From Agrobacterium tumefaciens (GTDB lineage: Bacteria; Pseudomonadota; Alphaproteobacteria; Rhizobiales; Rhizobiaceae), in NCBI GenBank assembly GCA_025559845.1, contig CP048470.1, positions 1,287,001-1,351,000 of the forward strand: a stretch of 64,000 nt of DNA, given 5' to 3'. The position numbers and the translations under genes are program-made. Below the pieces are notes generated by a model. That model made no database searches. It was not told where the DNA came from and was given only the letters and a program-made list of their open reading frames with translations. Positions 16,594 through 24,642 of the stretch are shown here, in pieces (position 1 is the first letter of the stretch; each line of letters opens with the position of its first letter).

Positions 16594-17714
16594 GCAATCA
16601 GACGCCTTCCGAGATTGCCCTGCCTGCAGTGACACGTCCTCGCCGTATCGATGCAGCCCGTCACCTGCTGCATCCGAGGCAATTTCGTGAAAGCATGACG
16701 GTAGCGGGTCAGCCGTTCCTCCGCAATTCCGCACTCGCCGGATTGCAGGCGGCATTGACGGTGCTGATTGCGCTTCCTCTTGTCCATCTTTCGTCATGGT
16801 CTCATCTGATCGGGTTTGCCTCACTGGGTGCGTTGGTCGCCCTTTTTGGCCGTTTCGCTGAACGGGGCAAGCGTGGCGGGATCGTGCTGCAATGCGCATT
16901 CTGGCAAACGGTTGGCGTTCTCGTGATGTCGCTTGCGGCATGGCTCGGAGCGCCTTCCATCATGCTGCTCCTGCTTCTCGCGCTGCTCTCGGGCACGTTC
17001 TTTTTTATCGTCACGACAGGGCGATTTGGGCCCCCGGGGGCTCTTATCTTCGTTTTTGCCGCAGGTGCCTCGATGGGGCACGTCACGTCGGCGAGCGAGA
17101 TTATCGAGCGTGGCCTTGCCACGGCGATCGTTGCCCTTCTTGCCTGGCTGATCTGCAGCCTGACGGAAGTGTTCCGGCATAAGGCAAACGGCGATCTTCC
17201 CTTCCCCGTAGAGCCGCTTCGACCTTGGAACCCTCGCGTCGTCGCTGCACTGCGCATCGCCCTCGGCTCGGCGATTGCGGGTCTTGCGGCCCATGTTCTC
17301 GGTGCGGCGCACCCTGCCTGGGCCGTGCTTGGCGCCATGGCTGTCATGCAGGGCTCACATCTTCATATCAGCATGAACCGTGCCTTGCAGAGAACGCTGG
17401 GGACCGTTGCCGGTGCGATCCTCGTCTGGTGGATCTTGCAGCAGGAACCGTCCGTCTGGGTCATCATCGCCATTCTGGCCGGTTTGCAGTTCGCGACGGA
17501 GGTGATTATCGGTTCGAATTACGGCCTCGGCCAGATTCTCGTCACGCCAATGGCGCTGCTGATGAGCTATCTTGCTGCTCCCTATGCCGCTAGCCACACC
17601 ATGGTGCCGGAGCGCGTTCTGGACACATTGCTTGGCGCAGCAATCGGGATCGTTCTCGCGGTTCTCTGCTCAAGTCTGGACGATCGACAACACCTCGCAA
17701 ACCGTCATGTGTGA
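16590..17714 (+). CDS. FUSC-family membrane protein (aromatic/fusaric-acid-type efflux)
   Basis: A 374-residue integral membrane protein with two sets of helices separated by a charged cytosolic stretch (CSLTEVFRHKANGDLPFPVEPLRPWNPRV). The second half has the FUSC-like HPAWAVLGAMAVMQGSHLHISMNRALQRTLGTVAGAILVWWIL segment, in which the PAWAVLGAMAV and ..RxxGTxxGA.. motifs are diagnostic. It is shorter than AaeB (about 650 residues), and no membrane-fusion partner gene is next to it, so it may act alone or with a remote partner. Coupling to a MarR gene suggests inducible export of an aromatic acid or similar toxin. Confidence 0.8.
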   Translation: MSNQTPSEIALPAVTRPRRIDAARHLLHPRQFRESMTVAGQPFLRNSALAGLQAALTVLIALPLVHLSSWSHLIGFASLGALVALFGRFAERGKRGGIVLQCAFWQTVGVLVMSLAAWLGAPSIMLLLLLALLSGTFFFIVTTGRFGPPGALIFVFAAGASMGHVTSASEIIERGLATAIVALLAWLICSLTEVFRHKANGDLPFPVEPLRPWNPRVVAALRIALGSAIAGLAAHVLGAAHPAWAVLGAMAVMQGSHLHISMNRALQRTLGTVAGAILVWWILQQEPSVWVIIAILAGLQFATEVIIGSNYGLGQILVTPMALLMSYLAAPYAASHTMVPERVLDTLLGAAIGIVLAVLCSSLDDRQHLANRHV

Positions 17715-17729
17715 CGGACCGAGCGACTG

Positions 17730-17762
17730 AAAAACCAGCCGCTCCTGTTCAGGAACGGCTGG
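17730..17762 (-). terminator. Rho-independent terminator of the hydrolase gene
   Basis: On the minus strand a 7-bp stem (CCAGCCG/CGGCTGG) extended by four pairs around a short loop is followed directly by TTTTT. It lies 15 bases after the stop of the alpha/beta hydrolase. On the plus strand it may also help end the FUSC message, but no T-run follows there. Confidence 0.8.
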
Positions 17763-17776
17763 AGAAAAGGCACCTG

Positions 17777-18532
17777 TTACTGGCCAGACTGGCGGGCTGC
17801 GGCCTCAATCACGTCGGCAACTTTTTCGGGCTGCGATGCGAAAACGGCGTGGCTTGCGGCAATCTCGGTGACCTGGCTACCGGCACGTTTGGCCATGTCA
17901 CGCTCGAGGTCAGGGTTGATCGAGCGGTCCTCAGTGGCGACGATCGACCAGCTCTTCTTTGATTTCCAGGCGGGATCGCCGACCTTGGCAGAGAAGGTCT
18001 GCTTTGCGGCGAAGACCTGCGATCTGGCCATGAAGGCGGTTTCGTCCTTCGGCAGATCGGCGGCGAAATCATTGGCGAAGGCGGCGGGGTCCAGATAGAG
18101 ATACTGACCGTCGGGGGTCTCGCGAATATTCATGCCGGAGGAGGGTTTGGATGTCGCCAGCGACAGCAGGCTTTCGCCCTTATCCGGCTGGAAGGCGGCG
18201 ACATAGACAAGGCCCGCCACCTTTTCATTGTTCCCGGCTTCGGTGATGACGATACCGCCGTAGCTATGGCCGACGAGCAATGTCGGGCCATCCTGCATTG
18301 AAAGAACGCGGCTGGTCGCCGCGACATCGTCGGCAAGCGACGTGATCGGTTGCTGGACGACGGTGACGTTGAACCCGCGCTTTTCGAGGATTTCGGTTGC
18401 CTTTTTCCAGCCGGAACCATCGGCCAGTGCACCGTGCACGACCACGATGTTTTTCACCTCTGCCGCATGGGCGGCGAAGGCAGCGAAGCTGGCTGCAAGT
18501 GCAATTGCGAAAGTTGAAATAAGACGCTGCAT
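17777..18532 (-). CDS. Exported alpha/beta hydrolase (GHSYGG type)
   Basis: 251 residues with a signal peptide (MQRLISTFAIALAASFAAFAAHA) and a compact alpha/beta hydrolase of the plant methylesterase/EstC-like group. The oxyanion strand is IVVVHGALADGSGW, the nucleophile S90 sits in GHSYGG, and the late SHAVF gives the His. It lies 41 bases after the DipZ-type gene on the same strand and probably shares its transcript. The substrate is unknown, likely a small ester or lactone in the periplasm. Confidence 0.85.
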   Translation of the reverse strand: MQRLISTFAIALAASFAAFAAHAAEVKNIVVVHGALADGSGWKKATEILEKRGFNVTVVQQPITSLADDVAATSRVLSMQDGPTLLVGHSYGGIVITEAGNNEKVAGLVYVAAFQPDKGESLLSLATSKPSSGMNIRETPDGQYLYLDPAAFANDFAADLPKDETAFMARSQVFAAKQTFSAKVGDPAWKSKKSWSIVATEDRSINPDLERDMAKRAGSQVTEIAASHAVFASQPEKVADVIEAAARQSGQ

Positions 18533-18573
18533 GGTCAGTCTCCTTCTTGGATTTTTCAGGGGGTGATGGGAAA

Positions 18574-20346
18574 TTAGCCGAATGTGAAAGCGTAGGCTTC
18601 GACGCCGGGATCGAGGAAACGGATCTCGAAGTTCCGCGCCTCCACCTCACCGGATTGGCGTACGAGCTGGTAAAGTCGGGTCGACGTTACGGTGCCGTTG
18701 CCATCGGCATCGATGTCTGCGCCGTGATTTGTGCCAGGGGCCTTGCCATCGATCGTGACCTGGAACCTGACCGGCTTGCCTGCCTTGCCCGGGCCAAGAA
18801 CGAGATGCAGGTCGCGGGCGCTGAAGCGGGAGGTGATCTCTCCACCCGCGCGGTCGAGCACAGCCTGTTCAGGGTTGATCGTCCACGTTCCGGCAAGACC
18901 CCATTCGTTGAGATCGAGGTCCCTGCTCGTATAGTCGCTGGCAACACCGGCACGCAGGGGTTCTTTCGATGCAAACCCGGTGGCGCGTTCGTAACCGAGA
19001 TAGGTTTCACCGGAACGGATGTTCTTCAGATCAGGACTGGCTTCGGCACCCTTGGCCTGCGGGTCGACGGGCGCACTTGCCGCCATCTCGCTGCCAGCCT
19101 CATGCAAGAGGTCTTGAATAGCCTGCTCGGTCTGGCGGTAATTGCCTTCACCAAAGTGGTGGTAGCGGATCTGACCCTTGGCATCGATCAGATAGTGAGC
19201 CGGCCAATAATTGTTCTCGAAGGCGCGCCAGATCTTGTAATCGTTGTCGACTGCGACCGGATAGCCGATCTTGAAATCGCTGATGGCTTGTTTGACGTTG
19301 TCGATCTTTTTCTCGAAGGCGAATTCCGGTGAATGCACACCGATCACAACCAGACCCTGATCCTTGTATTTCTCCGCCCAGGCACGAACGAATGGGACAG
19401 TGCGAATGCAGTTGATGCAGGAGTAGGTCCAGAAATCGACGAGAACGACCTTGCCGCGAAGCTGCTCCGCAGTCAGCGGCGGTGAGTTCAGCCACTCGAC
19501 GGCACCATCGAGCGAAGGTGCACGCCCCTCGATGGGAAGATCGGCACGGAAGGGCTGGTTGGCCCCATTGAGCGGCACAGTGCCGTTGCTGGCGACCTCA
19601 CGAGCGACAGAGGTGTCCGGATTCCCATGAAGGCGGTCCAGAATGGCCTGTTCAAACGATGATGTACTGGCATAAGTGAGGCGAGACAGAAGACCGGTAT
19701 CGAGGCCAAGCGCGATCACGGCAACCCCTGCAAGAACGGCCGCTCCGAGGATTTGTCGAATGCGTTCGCTGATGCCAAGCGACTGCTTCATTGCAGCAAA
19801 AACGCGACCTCCGACGAGAAGAGCAATAGCGAGCGATGTGGCGGCGCCAGAGGCATAGGCTGCCAGCAACAACGTGGTCTCGATGTTCGCGCCTTGCAAC
19901 GCGGCCCCCGTCAATACGAGGCCAAGGATCGGTCCGGCGCAGGGGGCCCAGAGCAGACCTGTCGCCACGCCTAGGATCAGTGATCCGGTGACAGACGATG
20001 CCGAGCCAGGTTTGCCGTGAGCATTCACCAGCCGGTTGCCCAGATCGACAACCGGTTGGGTGATCGCAGCGGCGATTTGCGGTGACAGGAGGCTCAGGCC
20101 AAAGACAGCCAGCAATGCGATTGCAGCAAGGCGCCCATATTCGTTGGCATGGATCGCCCAGCTGCCGCCGACTGCGGCAAGCGTTGCAACAAGTGCAAAT
20201 GTTACCGCCATACCGGCAAGCATGGGCAGCGTGCTGCGCAGGAAGGGTTGTCCTGCACGGGCGAACACGAAGGGAAGAATGGGTAATATACAAGGGCTGA
20301 GTATCGTCAGCGCTCCACCCAGATAGGCAATGATAAGAAGCGTCAT
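18574..20346 (-). CDS. DipZ-type thiol-redox protein (CcdA membrane domain plus TlpA-like thioredoxin domain)
   Basis: A 590-residue fusion. Residues 1-225 form a CcdA/DsbD-like six-helix membrane domain with the two redox cysteines in context (C19 in SPCILP, C136 in WAPCAGP). Residues about 270-420 form a TlpA/thioredoxin domain with active site C310-I-N-C313. The last 150 residues are a beta-rich domain found in DipZ proteins. It should carry electrons from cytoplasmic thioredoxin to a periplasmic thiol target. The start has GAGGAG 8 bases upstream. The gene is divergent from the Tat-exported hydrolase at 20668, and two tandem TGTATC boxes lie between them. Confidence 0.88.
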   Translation of the reverse strand: MTLLIIAYLGGALTILSPCILPILPFVFARAGQPFLRSTLPMLAGMAVTFALVATLAAVGGSWAIHANEYGRLAAIALLAVFGLSLLSPQIAAAITQPVVDLGNRLVNAHGKPGSASSVTGSLILGVATGLLWAPCAGPILGLVLTGAALQGANIETTLLLAAYASGAATSLAIALLVGGRVFAAMKQSLGISERIRQILGAAVLAGVAVIALGLDTGLLSRLTYASTSSFEQAILDRLHGNPDTSVAREVASNGTVPLNGANQPFRADLPIEGRAPSLDGAVEWLNSPPLTAEQLRGKVVLVDFWTYSCINCIRTVPFVRAWAEKYKDQGLVVIGVHSPEFAFEKKIDNVKQAISDFKIGYPVAVDNDYKIWRAFENNYWPAHYLIDAKGQIRYHHFGEGNYRQTEQAIQDLLHEAGSEMAASAPVDPQAKGAEASPDLKNIRSGETYLGYERATGFASKEPLRAGVASDYTSRDLDLNEWGLAGTWTINPEQAVLDRAGGEITSRFSARDLHLVLGPGKAGKPVRFQVTIDGKAPGTNHGADIDADGNGTVTSTRLYQLVRQSGEVEARNFEIRFLDPGVEAYAFTFG

Positions 20347-20667
20347 GTGTTCGTCTCCTCGAAAGCGGGAGCTGGTACAACGTGAGACCGTGGAACCAGC
20401 GATGACGCCAGTTTGGTCGATACGACGTATCCCGGATGTGTCCGTTCACCACGCAAAATGTATCGAAGTGTAGAAACGGCCGGGATTGCGGGAGACGGGA
20501 CAATTCGTGTCTTCCGTGACGAGCGCAACGCCTGCTGAATTGTATCAGAGTGTATCTGCTGGCCGAAAAGTTACACCCGCATGCAATTATCGACGCTCAG
20601 CGACATACGTCAGATACATGCTGCCGGCTTTCTTCCGATCGTCATTATGGAGATTGGAGAAAAGATC
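20347..20667. promoter_or_regulatory. Divergent control region with two TGTATC-N4-TGTA boxes
   Basis: A 321-base gene-free region. It holds TGTATC-GAAG-TGTAGA at 20459-20474 and TGTATC-AGAG-TGTATC at 20541-20556, tandem half-sites with a 10-bp period as used by OmpR-type regulators. There is also an inverted pair GATAC-GAC-GTATC at 20419-20431. The first box starts 113 bases from the dipZ-type start and the second ends 112 bases from the hydrolase start. An OmpR-type two-component system is encoded 1.2 kb away, and its involvement is inferred. Confidence 0.5.
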
Positions 20668-21726
20668 ATGATCAACGAAATCAATGTTCAGCGTCGCCGT
20701 TTTTTTGGCATTGCCGCCATGACGGTTGCCGCTGTCGAACTTGGCGCTACGACTTTGGCCAACGCAAAGTCCGCCACCGCAACATTGCCTGCCGCCGGTC
20801 AAGCTGCAGCTAAGGGCAGTGGCCATACCTCGTTTGATGCGCTGAAGCAGATTGATGCCGGCGTGCTCAATGTTGGTTACGCCGAGGCGGGTCCCGCAGA
20901 CGGTCCGGCGGTGCTGCTGCTGCACGGCTGGCCGTATGACATCTACAGCTATGTCGATGTCGCTCCGATCCTTGCTTCTGCCGGGTATCGTGTGATCGTG
21001 CCCTATCTGCGTGGCTACGGCACAACGCTCTTCCTTTCCAAGGACACCCCCCGTAACGGCCAGCAGGCAGCCCTTGCTGCGGACATGATTGCGCTTCTGG
21101 ATGCGCTCGGCATCGAGAAGGCGATTGTTGCCGGCTACGACTGGGGTGCCCGCACCGCCGACATCATGGCTGCACTCTGGCCGGAACGCTGCAAGGCACT
21201 GGTATCCGTCAGCGGTTATCTGATCGGCAGCCAGGAGATCAACAAGAAGCCGCTTCCTCCCAAGGCGGAGCTGTCCTGGTGGTATCAGTTCTATTTTGCC
21301 ACCGAGCGCGGACGTGCCGGTTATGCCGCCAACACCCGCGACTTCGTGCGGCTGATCTGGCAGACCGCCTCGCCGACATGGAATTTCGATGACGCGACGT
21401 TTGATCGATCGAGCCCGGCTTTCGACAATCCGGATCATGTCGACATCACCATCCATAACTACCGCTGGCGGCTTGGGCTGGTCGAGGGTGAGGCCAAGTA
21501 CGACGCCTATGAGCAGAAGCTTGCAAAACTGCCAGTCATCACAGTTCCGACCATCACCATGGAAGGCGATGCCAACGGTGCCCCGCATCCTGATCCGTCT
21601 GCCTATGCCGCCAGATTCTCTGGAAAGTATGAGCATCGCAACGTCACCGGCGGCATCGGGCACAACCTGCCGCAGGAAGCACCGGAAGCATTTGCCCAGG
21701 CAGTCCTCGACGTTGCGAAGTTTTAG
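20668..21726 (+). CDS. Tat-exported epoxide-hydrolase-like alpha/beta hydrolase
   Basis: 352 residues from the ATG at 20668, which has GGAGAAAAG just upstream; the open frame to 20581 lacks such a site. A Tat-like signal (RRRFFGIAAMTVAAVELGATTLANA) precedes an alpha/beta hydrolase core. That core has the HGWP oxyanion motif, the nucleophile Asp158 in AGYDWG as in epoxide hydrolases and haloacid dehalogenases, and a late His in GGIGHNLPQEAP. An Asp nucleophile rather than Ser argues for an epoxide or halide substrate. It is the second exported hydrolase in this cluster, beside the thiol-redox gene and the two-component system. Confidence 0.85.
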   Translation: MINEINVQRRRFFGIAAMTVAAVELGATTLANAKSATATLPAAGQAAAKGSGHTSFDALKQIDAGVLNVGYAEAGPADGPAVLLLHGWPYDIYSYVDVAPILASAGYRVIVPYLRGYGTTLFLSKDTPRNGQQAALAADMIALLDALGIEKAIVAGYDWGARTADIMAALWPERCKALVSVSGYLIGSQEINKKPLPPKAELSWWYQFYFATERGRAGYAANTRDFVRLIWQTASPTWNFDDATFDRSSPAFDNPDHVDITIHNYRWRLGLVEGEAKYDAYEQKLAKLPVITVPTITMEGDANGAPHPDPSAYAARFSGKYEHRNVTGGIGHNLPQEAPEAFAQAVLDVAKF

Positions 21727-21823
21727 GCTTGCCCGCGTCGGCAAACCGATATCTTTTCTTTCTCAACTCAACTAGGCATTCGGTATCGGGCTGTTTGCTA
21801 GCGTCAAGGCGTTGAAGACATTC

Positions 21824-22564
21824 ATGGAACACATAGACCATATCCTCGTCGTCGATGACGACCGTGAAATCCGCGAGCTGGTTTCGAGCTATCTGAAGAA
21901 GAACGGATTGCGCGCAACAGTGGCGGCGGATGGCCGGCAGATGCGGACATTTCTCGAGCAGAATGCGGTCGACCTGATCGTGCTCGATGTGATGATGCCG
22001 GGTGATGACGGATTGGTTCTGTGCCGTGAGCTTCGGGCTGGCAAACACAAGGCGACGCCGGTCCTGATGCTGACTGCCCGTGATGACGAGATGGATCGTA
22101 TCATCGGCCTCGAAATGGGGGCCGATGACTATCTGTCCAAACCCTTTGCGGCGCGTGAGCTTCTTGCCCGTATCAAGGCCATTCTTCGCCGCACACGGAT
22201 GTTGCCGCCCAATCTGCAGATCAGTGAGGCGGGAAATCTGCTGACTTTCGGCGACTGGCGTCTTGATACGGTCGGACGCCACCTCCTCGACAGGGAGGGA
22301 ACGGAAATCGCATTGAGCGGTGCGGAATATCGTCTGTTGCGCGTTTTTATCGATCATCCTCAACGTGTGCTGAACCGGGATCAGTTGCTGAATCTCACAC
22401 AGGGTCGGGACGCAGAATTGTTTGACCGCTCGATCGACCTTCTTGTGAGCCGCCTGCGTCAGCGTCTGGGTGACGATGCTCGTGAACCGACCTACATCAA
22501 GACCGTCAGGGCCGAAGGTTATGTCTTCTCTGTGCCGGTCGAGATATCGGAACCAAGGGTATGA
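21824..22564 (+). CDS. OmpR-family response regulator
   Basis: 246 residues. The receiver domain has the acidic pair DDD at 11-13, phospho-acceptor D55 (IVLDVMMPGDDG) and K106 (YLSKPF). The OmpR-type winged helix DNA-binding domain follows (RLDTVGRHLLDREGTEIALSGAEYRLLRVF ... RDAELFDRSIDLLVSRLRQRLGD). The frame opens at TTG 21812, but the ATG at 21824 is the natural start. It overlaps the sensor kinase by 4 bases. Likely targets are the TGTATC boxes upstream. Confidence 0.93.
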   Translation: MEHIDHILVVDDDREIRELVSSYLKKNGLRATVAADGRQMRTFLEQNAVDLIVLDVMMPGDDGLVLCRELRAGKHKATPVLMLTARDDEMDRIIGLEMGADDYLSKPFAARELLARIKAILRRTRMLPPNLQISEAGNLLTFGDWRLDTVGRHLLDREGTEIALSGAEYRLLRVFIDHPQRVLNRDQLLNLTQGRDAELFDRSIDLLVSRLRQRLGDDAREPTYIKTVRAEGYVFSVPVEISEPRV

Positions 22565-23904
22565 GCGGCGCGGCTGGAAACGACGGAACAACCGCCGCCA
22601 CAGCCAGACGCGGCTGGTGGCCCAGTACCCTGCGTTCGCGGCTTTTCATCATCCTCTTCATCGGGTTGGCGATAGCCTACAGCCTGTCCTTCAGCATACT
22701 TTTCATCGAACGTTACATGTCGGCCAAGGCTGTGATGCTGGGCACGCTCGAGAGCGATCTTGCAACATCGATCGCCGTTATCGACCGGCTGCCGCCAACC
22801 GAGCGGCCGCTGTGGCTTGACCGGCTCAGCCGTGGCAACTACCGCCTTCTGCTGGGGCCGGGTCTTCCGGGCGTTCCTGACATGTCTGGAAGGGGCGCGG
22901 AGATTGCCGAGCGGATCGAAGAGGCCGCAGGCCACAGATTTCCCCTGAGAGTCGAGGCCATCCCGGAAGACGGCAAGCGGCTGCAGGGGCATGTCACACT
23001 GTCGGATGGTTCTGAACTGACCATTGATGTTACGCCGCGCGGTGTCATGCCGATTGCGAGCTGGCTTCCCTATGTTTTTGCTGTGCAGATGGCGCTATTG
23101 CTCCTTTGTACCTGGTTTGCGGTGCGCCAGGCGATCCGTCCTCTCGGAGATCTGGCCGCCGCTGCCGATGCGGTCGATCCGAGCAAGAAGGGTGAGCCGA
23201 TGCGCGAGACGGGTCCCGCCGAAGTAGCGCGGGCGGGGCGCGCCTTCAACGCCATGCGCGACCGTATCGCCCATCATTTGGAAGAGCGCGTGCAAATTCT
23301 GGCAGCGATCTCGCACGATCTGCAGACGCCGATCACGCGCATGCGCCTGCGGGCCGATATGGCGGATGACACGCCCGAAAAGGAAAAGCTGGTCAGCGAC
23401 TTGCGCGAGATCGAACGGCTCGTGCAGGACGGGATCGCTTACGCACGAAGTGCGCATGGAAATGCGGAAAAGGCGTCCCGGATCGATCTTTCTTCCTTCA
23501 TTGAAAGCATCGCTTACGATTATCAGGATACGGGCAAGTCGGTCCGTGTGATCGATCTGGTTCAGGGTACAGTTGCAACCAAGCCGCATGCGCTTCGACG
23601 CATTCTCACCAACTTCATCGATAATGCGATCAAATTCTCCGGTGCGGCTGAAATCGGCATTGAACGGAGAGACGGTGGCGAGGTCGTCATCACCGTGCTG
23701 GACCGTGGGCCAGGCATCCCTCAGGACATGCTCGAAGCGGCCATGCAGCCGTTCTTCAGGCTGGAGCAATCGCGAAATCGCGAAACGGGTGGCGCAGGTC
23801 TCGGTCTTGCCATAGCCCAGCAGCTTGCGGGTGCGCTGGGCGGTTCGGTCCGGCTCTACAATCGCGACGGCGGCGGTCTGGCCGCGGAACTCACGCTGCG
23901 CTGA
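22561..23904 (+). CDS. Sensor histidine kinase (EnvZ-like)
   Basis: 447 residues. A first membrane segment (LFIILFIGLAIAYSLSFSILFI) is followed by a periplasmic sensor region of about 115 residues, a second membrane segment (VFAVQMALLLLCTWFAV) and a HAMP domain. The H-box carries H252 in AAISHDLQTPITRMRLR, then come the N-box NFIDNAIKFSG, G1 LDRGPGIP and G2 GGAGLGLAIAQQLAG. It is complete, with no missing catalytic residues. The periplasmic domain fits no family I recognise. The start overlaps the regulator stop (ATGA). Confidence 0.93.
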   Translation: MSGAAGNDGTTAATARRGWWPSTLRSRLFIILFIGLAIAYSLSFSILFIERYMSAKAVMLGTLESDLATSIAVIDRLPPTERPLWLDRLSRGNYRLLLGPGLPGVPDMSGRGAEIAERIEEAAGHRFPLRVEAIPEDGKRLQGHVTLSDGSELTIDVTPRGVMPIASWLPYVFAVQMALLLLCTWFAVRQAIRPLGDLAAAADAVDPSKKGEPMRETGPAEVARAGRAFNAMRDRIAHHLEERVQILAAISHDLQTPITRMRLRADMADDTPEKEKLVSDLREIERLVQDGIAYARSAHGNAEKASRIDLSSFIESIAYDYQDTGKSVRVIDLVQGTVATKPHALRRILTNFIDNAIKFSGAAEIGIERRDGGEVVITVLDRGPGIPQDMLEAAMQPFFRLEQSRNRETGGAGLGLAIAQQLAGALGGSVRLYNRDGGGLAAELTLR

Positions 23905-24035
23905 ACATCCTTTTTGTAAGATTGCCGCCGCTTGGCGGCAGTTTCCTACAGTCTGTTACACTTCAGTTGTTTCCTGAAACATGCGCGATACGCCGATCCG
24001 TCAGAACATCCCCGTCAGTTACAAAGGAGTGTTCC

Positions 24036-24452
24036 ATGACCAAGATCGAAAAGGTTCTCTACACCGGCAAAACCCACACCACCGGTGGACGCGATGGCTT
24101 TGCCCGCAGCGACGATGCGCAGCTTGAGGTCAAGTTGTCGCCTCCGGGGTCCACTCAGCCGGGTACCAATCCTGAGCAGTTGTTCGCGGCCGGCTGGTCG
24201 GCTTGCTTCATTGGCGCAATGGGGCTTGCTGCAGGCAAGCGCAAGCTGCGTTTGCCTGAAGGGACAGCGGTGGACGCCGAAGTCGATCTCGGGACAACTG
24301 AGGGCGCCTATTTCCTGCAGGCGCGTTTGAATGTCAGCCTGCCGGGTTTGGAGCCGGAACTTGCCCGCACGCTCGTCGAGGAGGCCCATCAGAATTGCCC
24401 CTACTCCAAGGCGACACGCGGCAACATCAACGTTGAACTCAATCTGGTCTGA
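24036..24452 (+). CDS. ohr: Organic hydroperoxide resistance protein (Ohr/OsmC family)
   Basis: 138 residues of the Ohr subgroup. The two catalytic cysteines are C57 (AAGWSACFIGAMG) and C121 (NCPYSKATRG). The protein reduces organic hydroperoxides using lipoylated partners. The start has the near-consensus AAAGGAG 7-8 bases upstream, so the longer open frame from 23922 is rejected. No OhrR gene is adjacent; the MarR gene at 16 kb is coupled to FUSC instead. A small exported-peptide gene follows after 13 bases. Confidence 0.92.
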   Translation: MTKIEKVLYTGKTHTTGGRDGFARSDDAQLEVKLSPPGSTQPGTNPEQLFAAGWSACFIGAMGLAAGKRKLRLPEGTAVDAEVDLGTTEGAYFLQARLNVSLPGLEPELARTLVEEAHQNCPYSKATRGNINVELNLV

Positions 24453-24465
24453 ACAGGAGGCTTCC

Positions 24466-24588
24466 ATGCGGATGCCAGTCATCCTCGTCTTGATCGCGTC
24501 GATCTTTGCAGTTCCATGCATCTATGACGCCGCCTCGGCAGAACCGTCTCCATTCGCCGGCCTCTATAGCCTGGCAATGGCCTACTGA
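24466..24588 (+). CDS. Small exported peptide (40 residues), unknown function
   Basis: The ATG follows a perfect AGGAGG with 5-6 bases spacing, 13 bases after the ohr stop. The product is a short signal-peptide-like sequence (MRMPVILVLIASIFAVPC, cleavage likely after ASA) leaving a mature peptide of about 15 residues, EPSPFAGLYSLAMAY. A strong hairpin terminator comes 13 bases after the stop. The excellent ribosome site, hydrophobic core and terminator support a real gene. No family was recognised. Confidence 0.6.
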   Translation: MRMPVILVLIASIFAVPCIYDAASAEPSPFAGLYSLAMAY

Positions 24589-24601
24589 CCCCGAGCGAAA
24601 G

Positions 24602-24635
24602 ATGGCTCTTGCTTTGCCGCAAGAGCCATTTCTGT
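24602..24635 (+). terminator. Terminator after ohr and the small peptide gene
   Basis: An 11-bp perfect stem (ATGGCTCTTGC/GCAAGAGCCAT) with a 6-base loop is followed by TTCTGTTT. It lies between convergent genes and may also serve the aldehyde dehydrogenase gene on the minus strand. Confidence 0.75.
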
Positions 24636-24642
24636 TTGCTGT

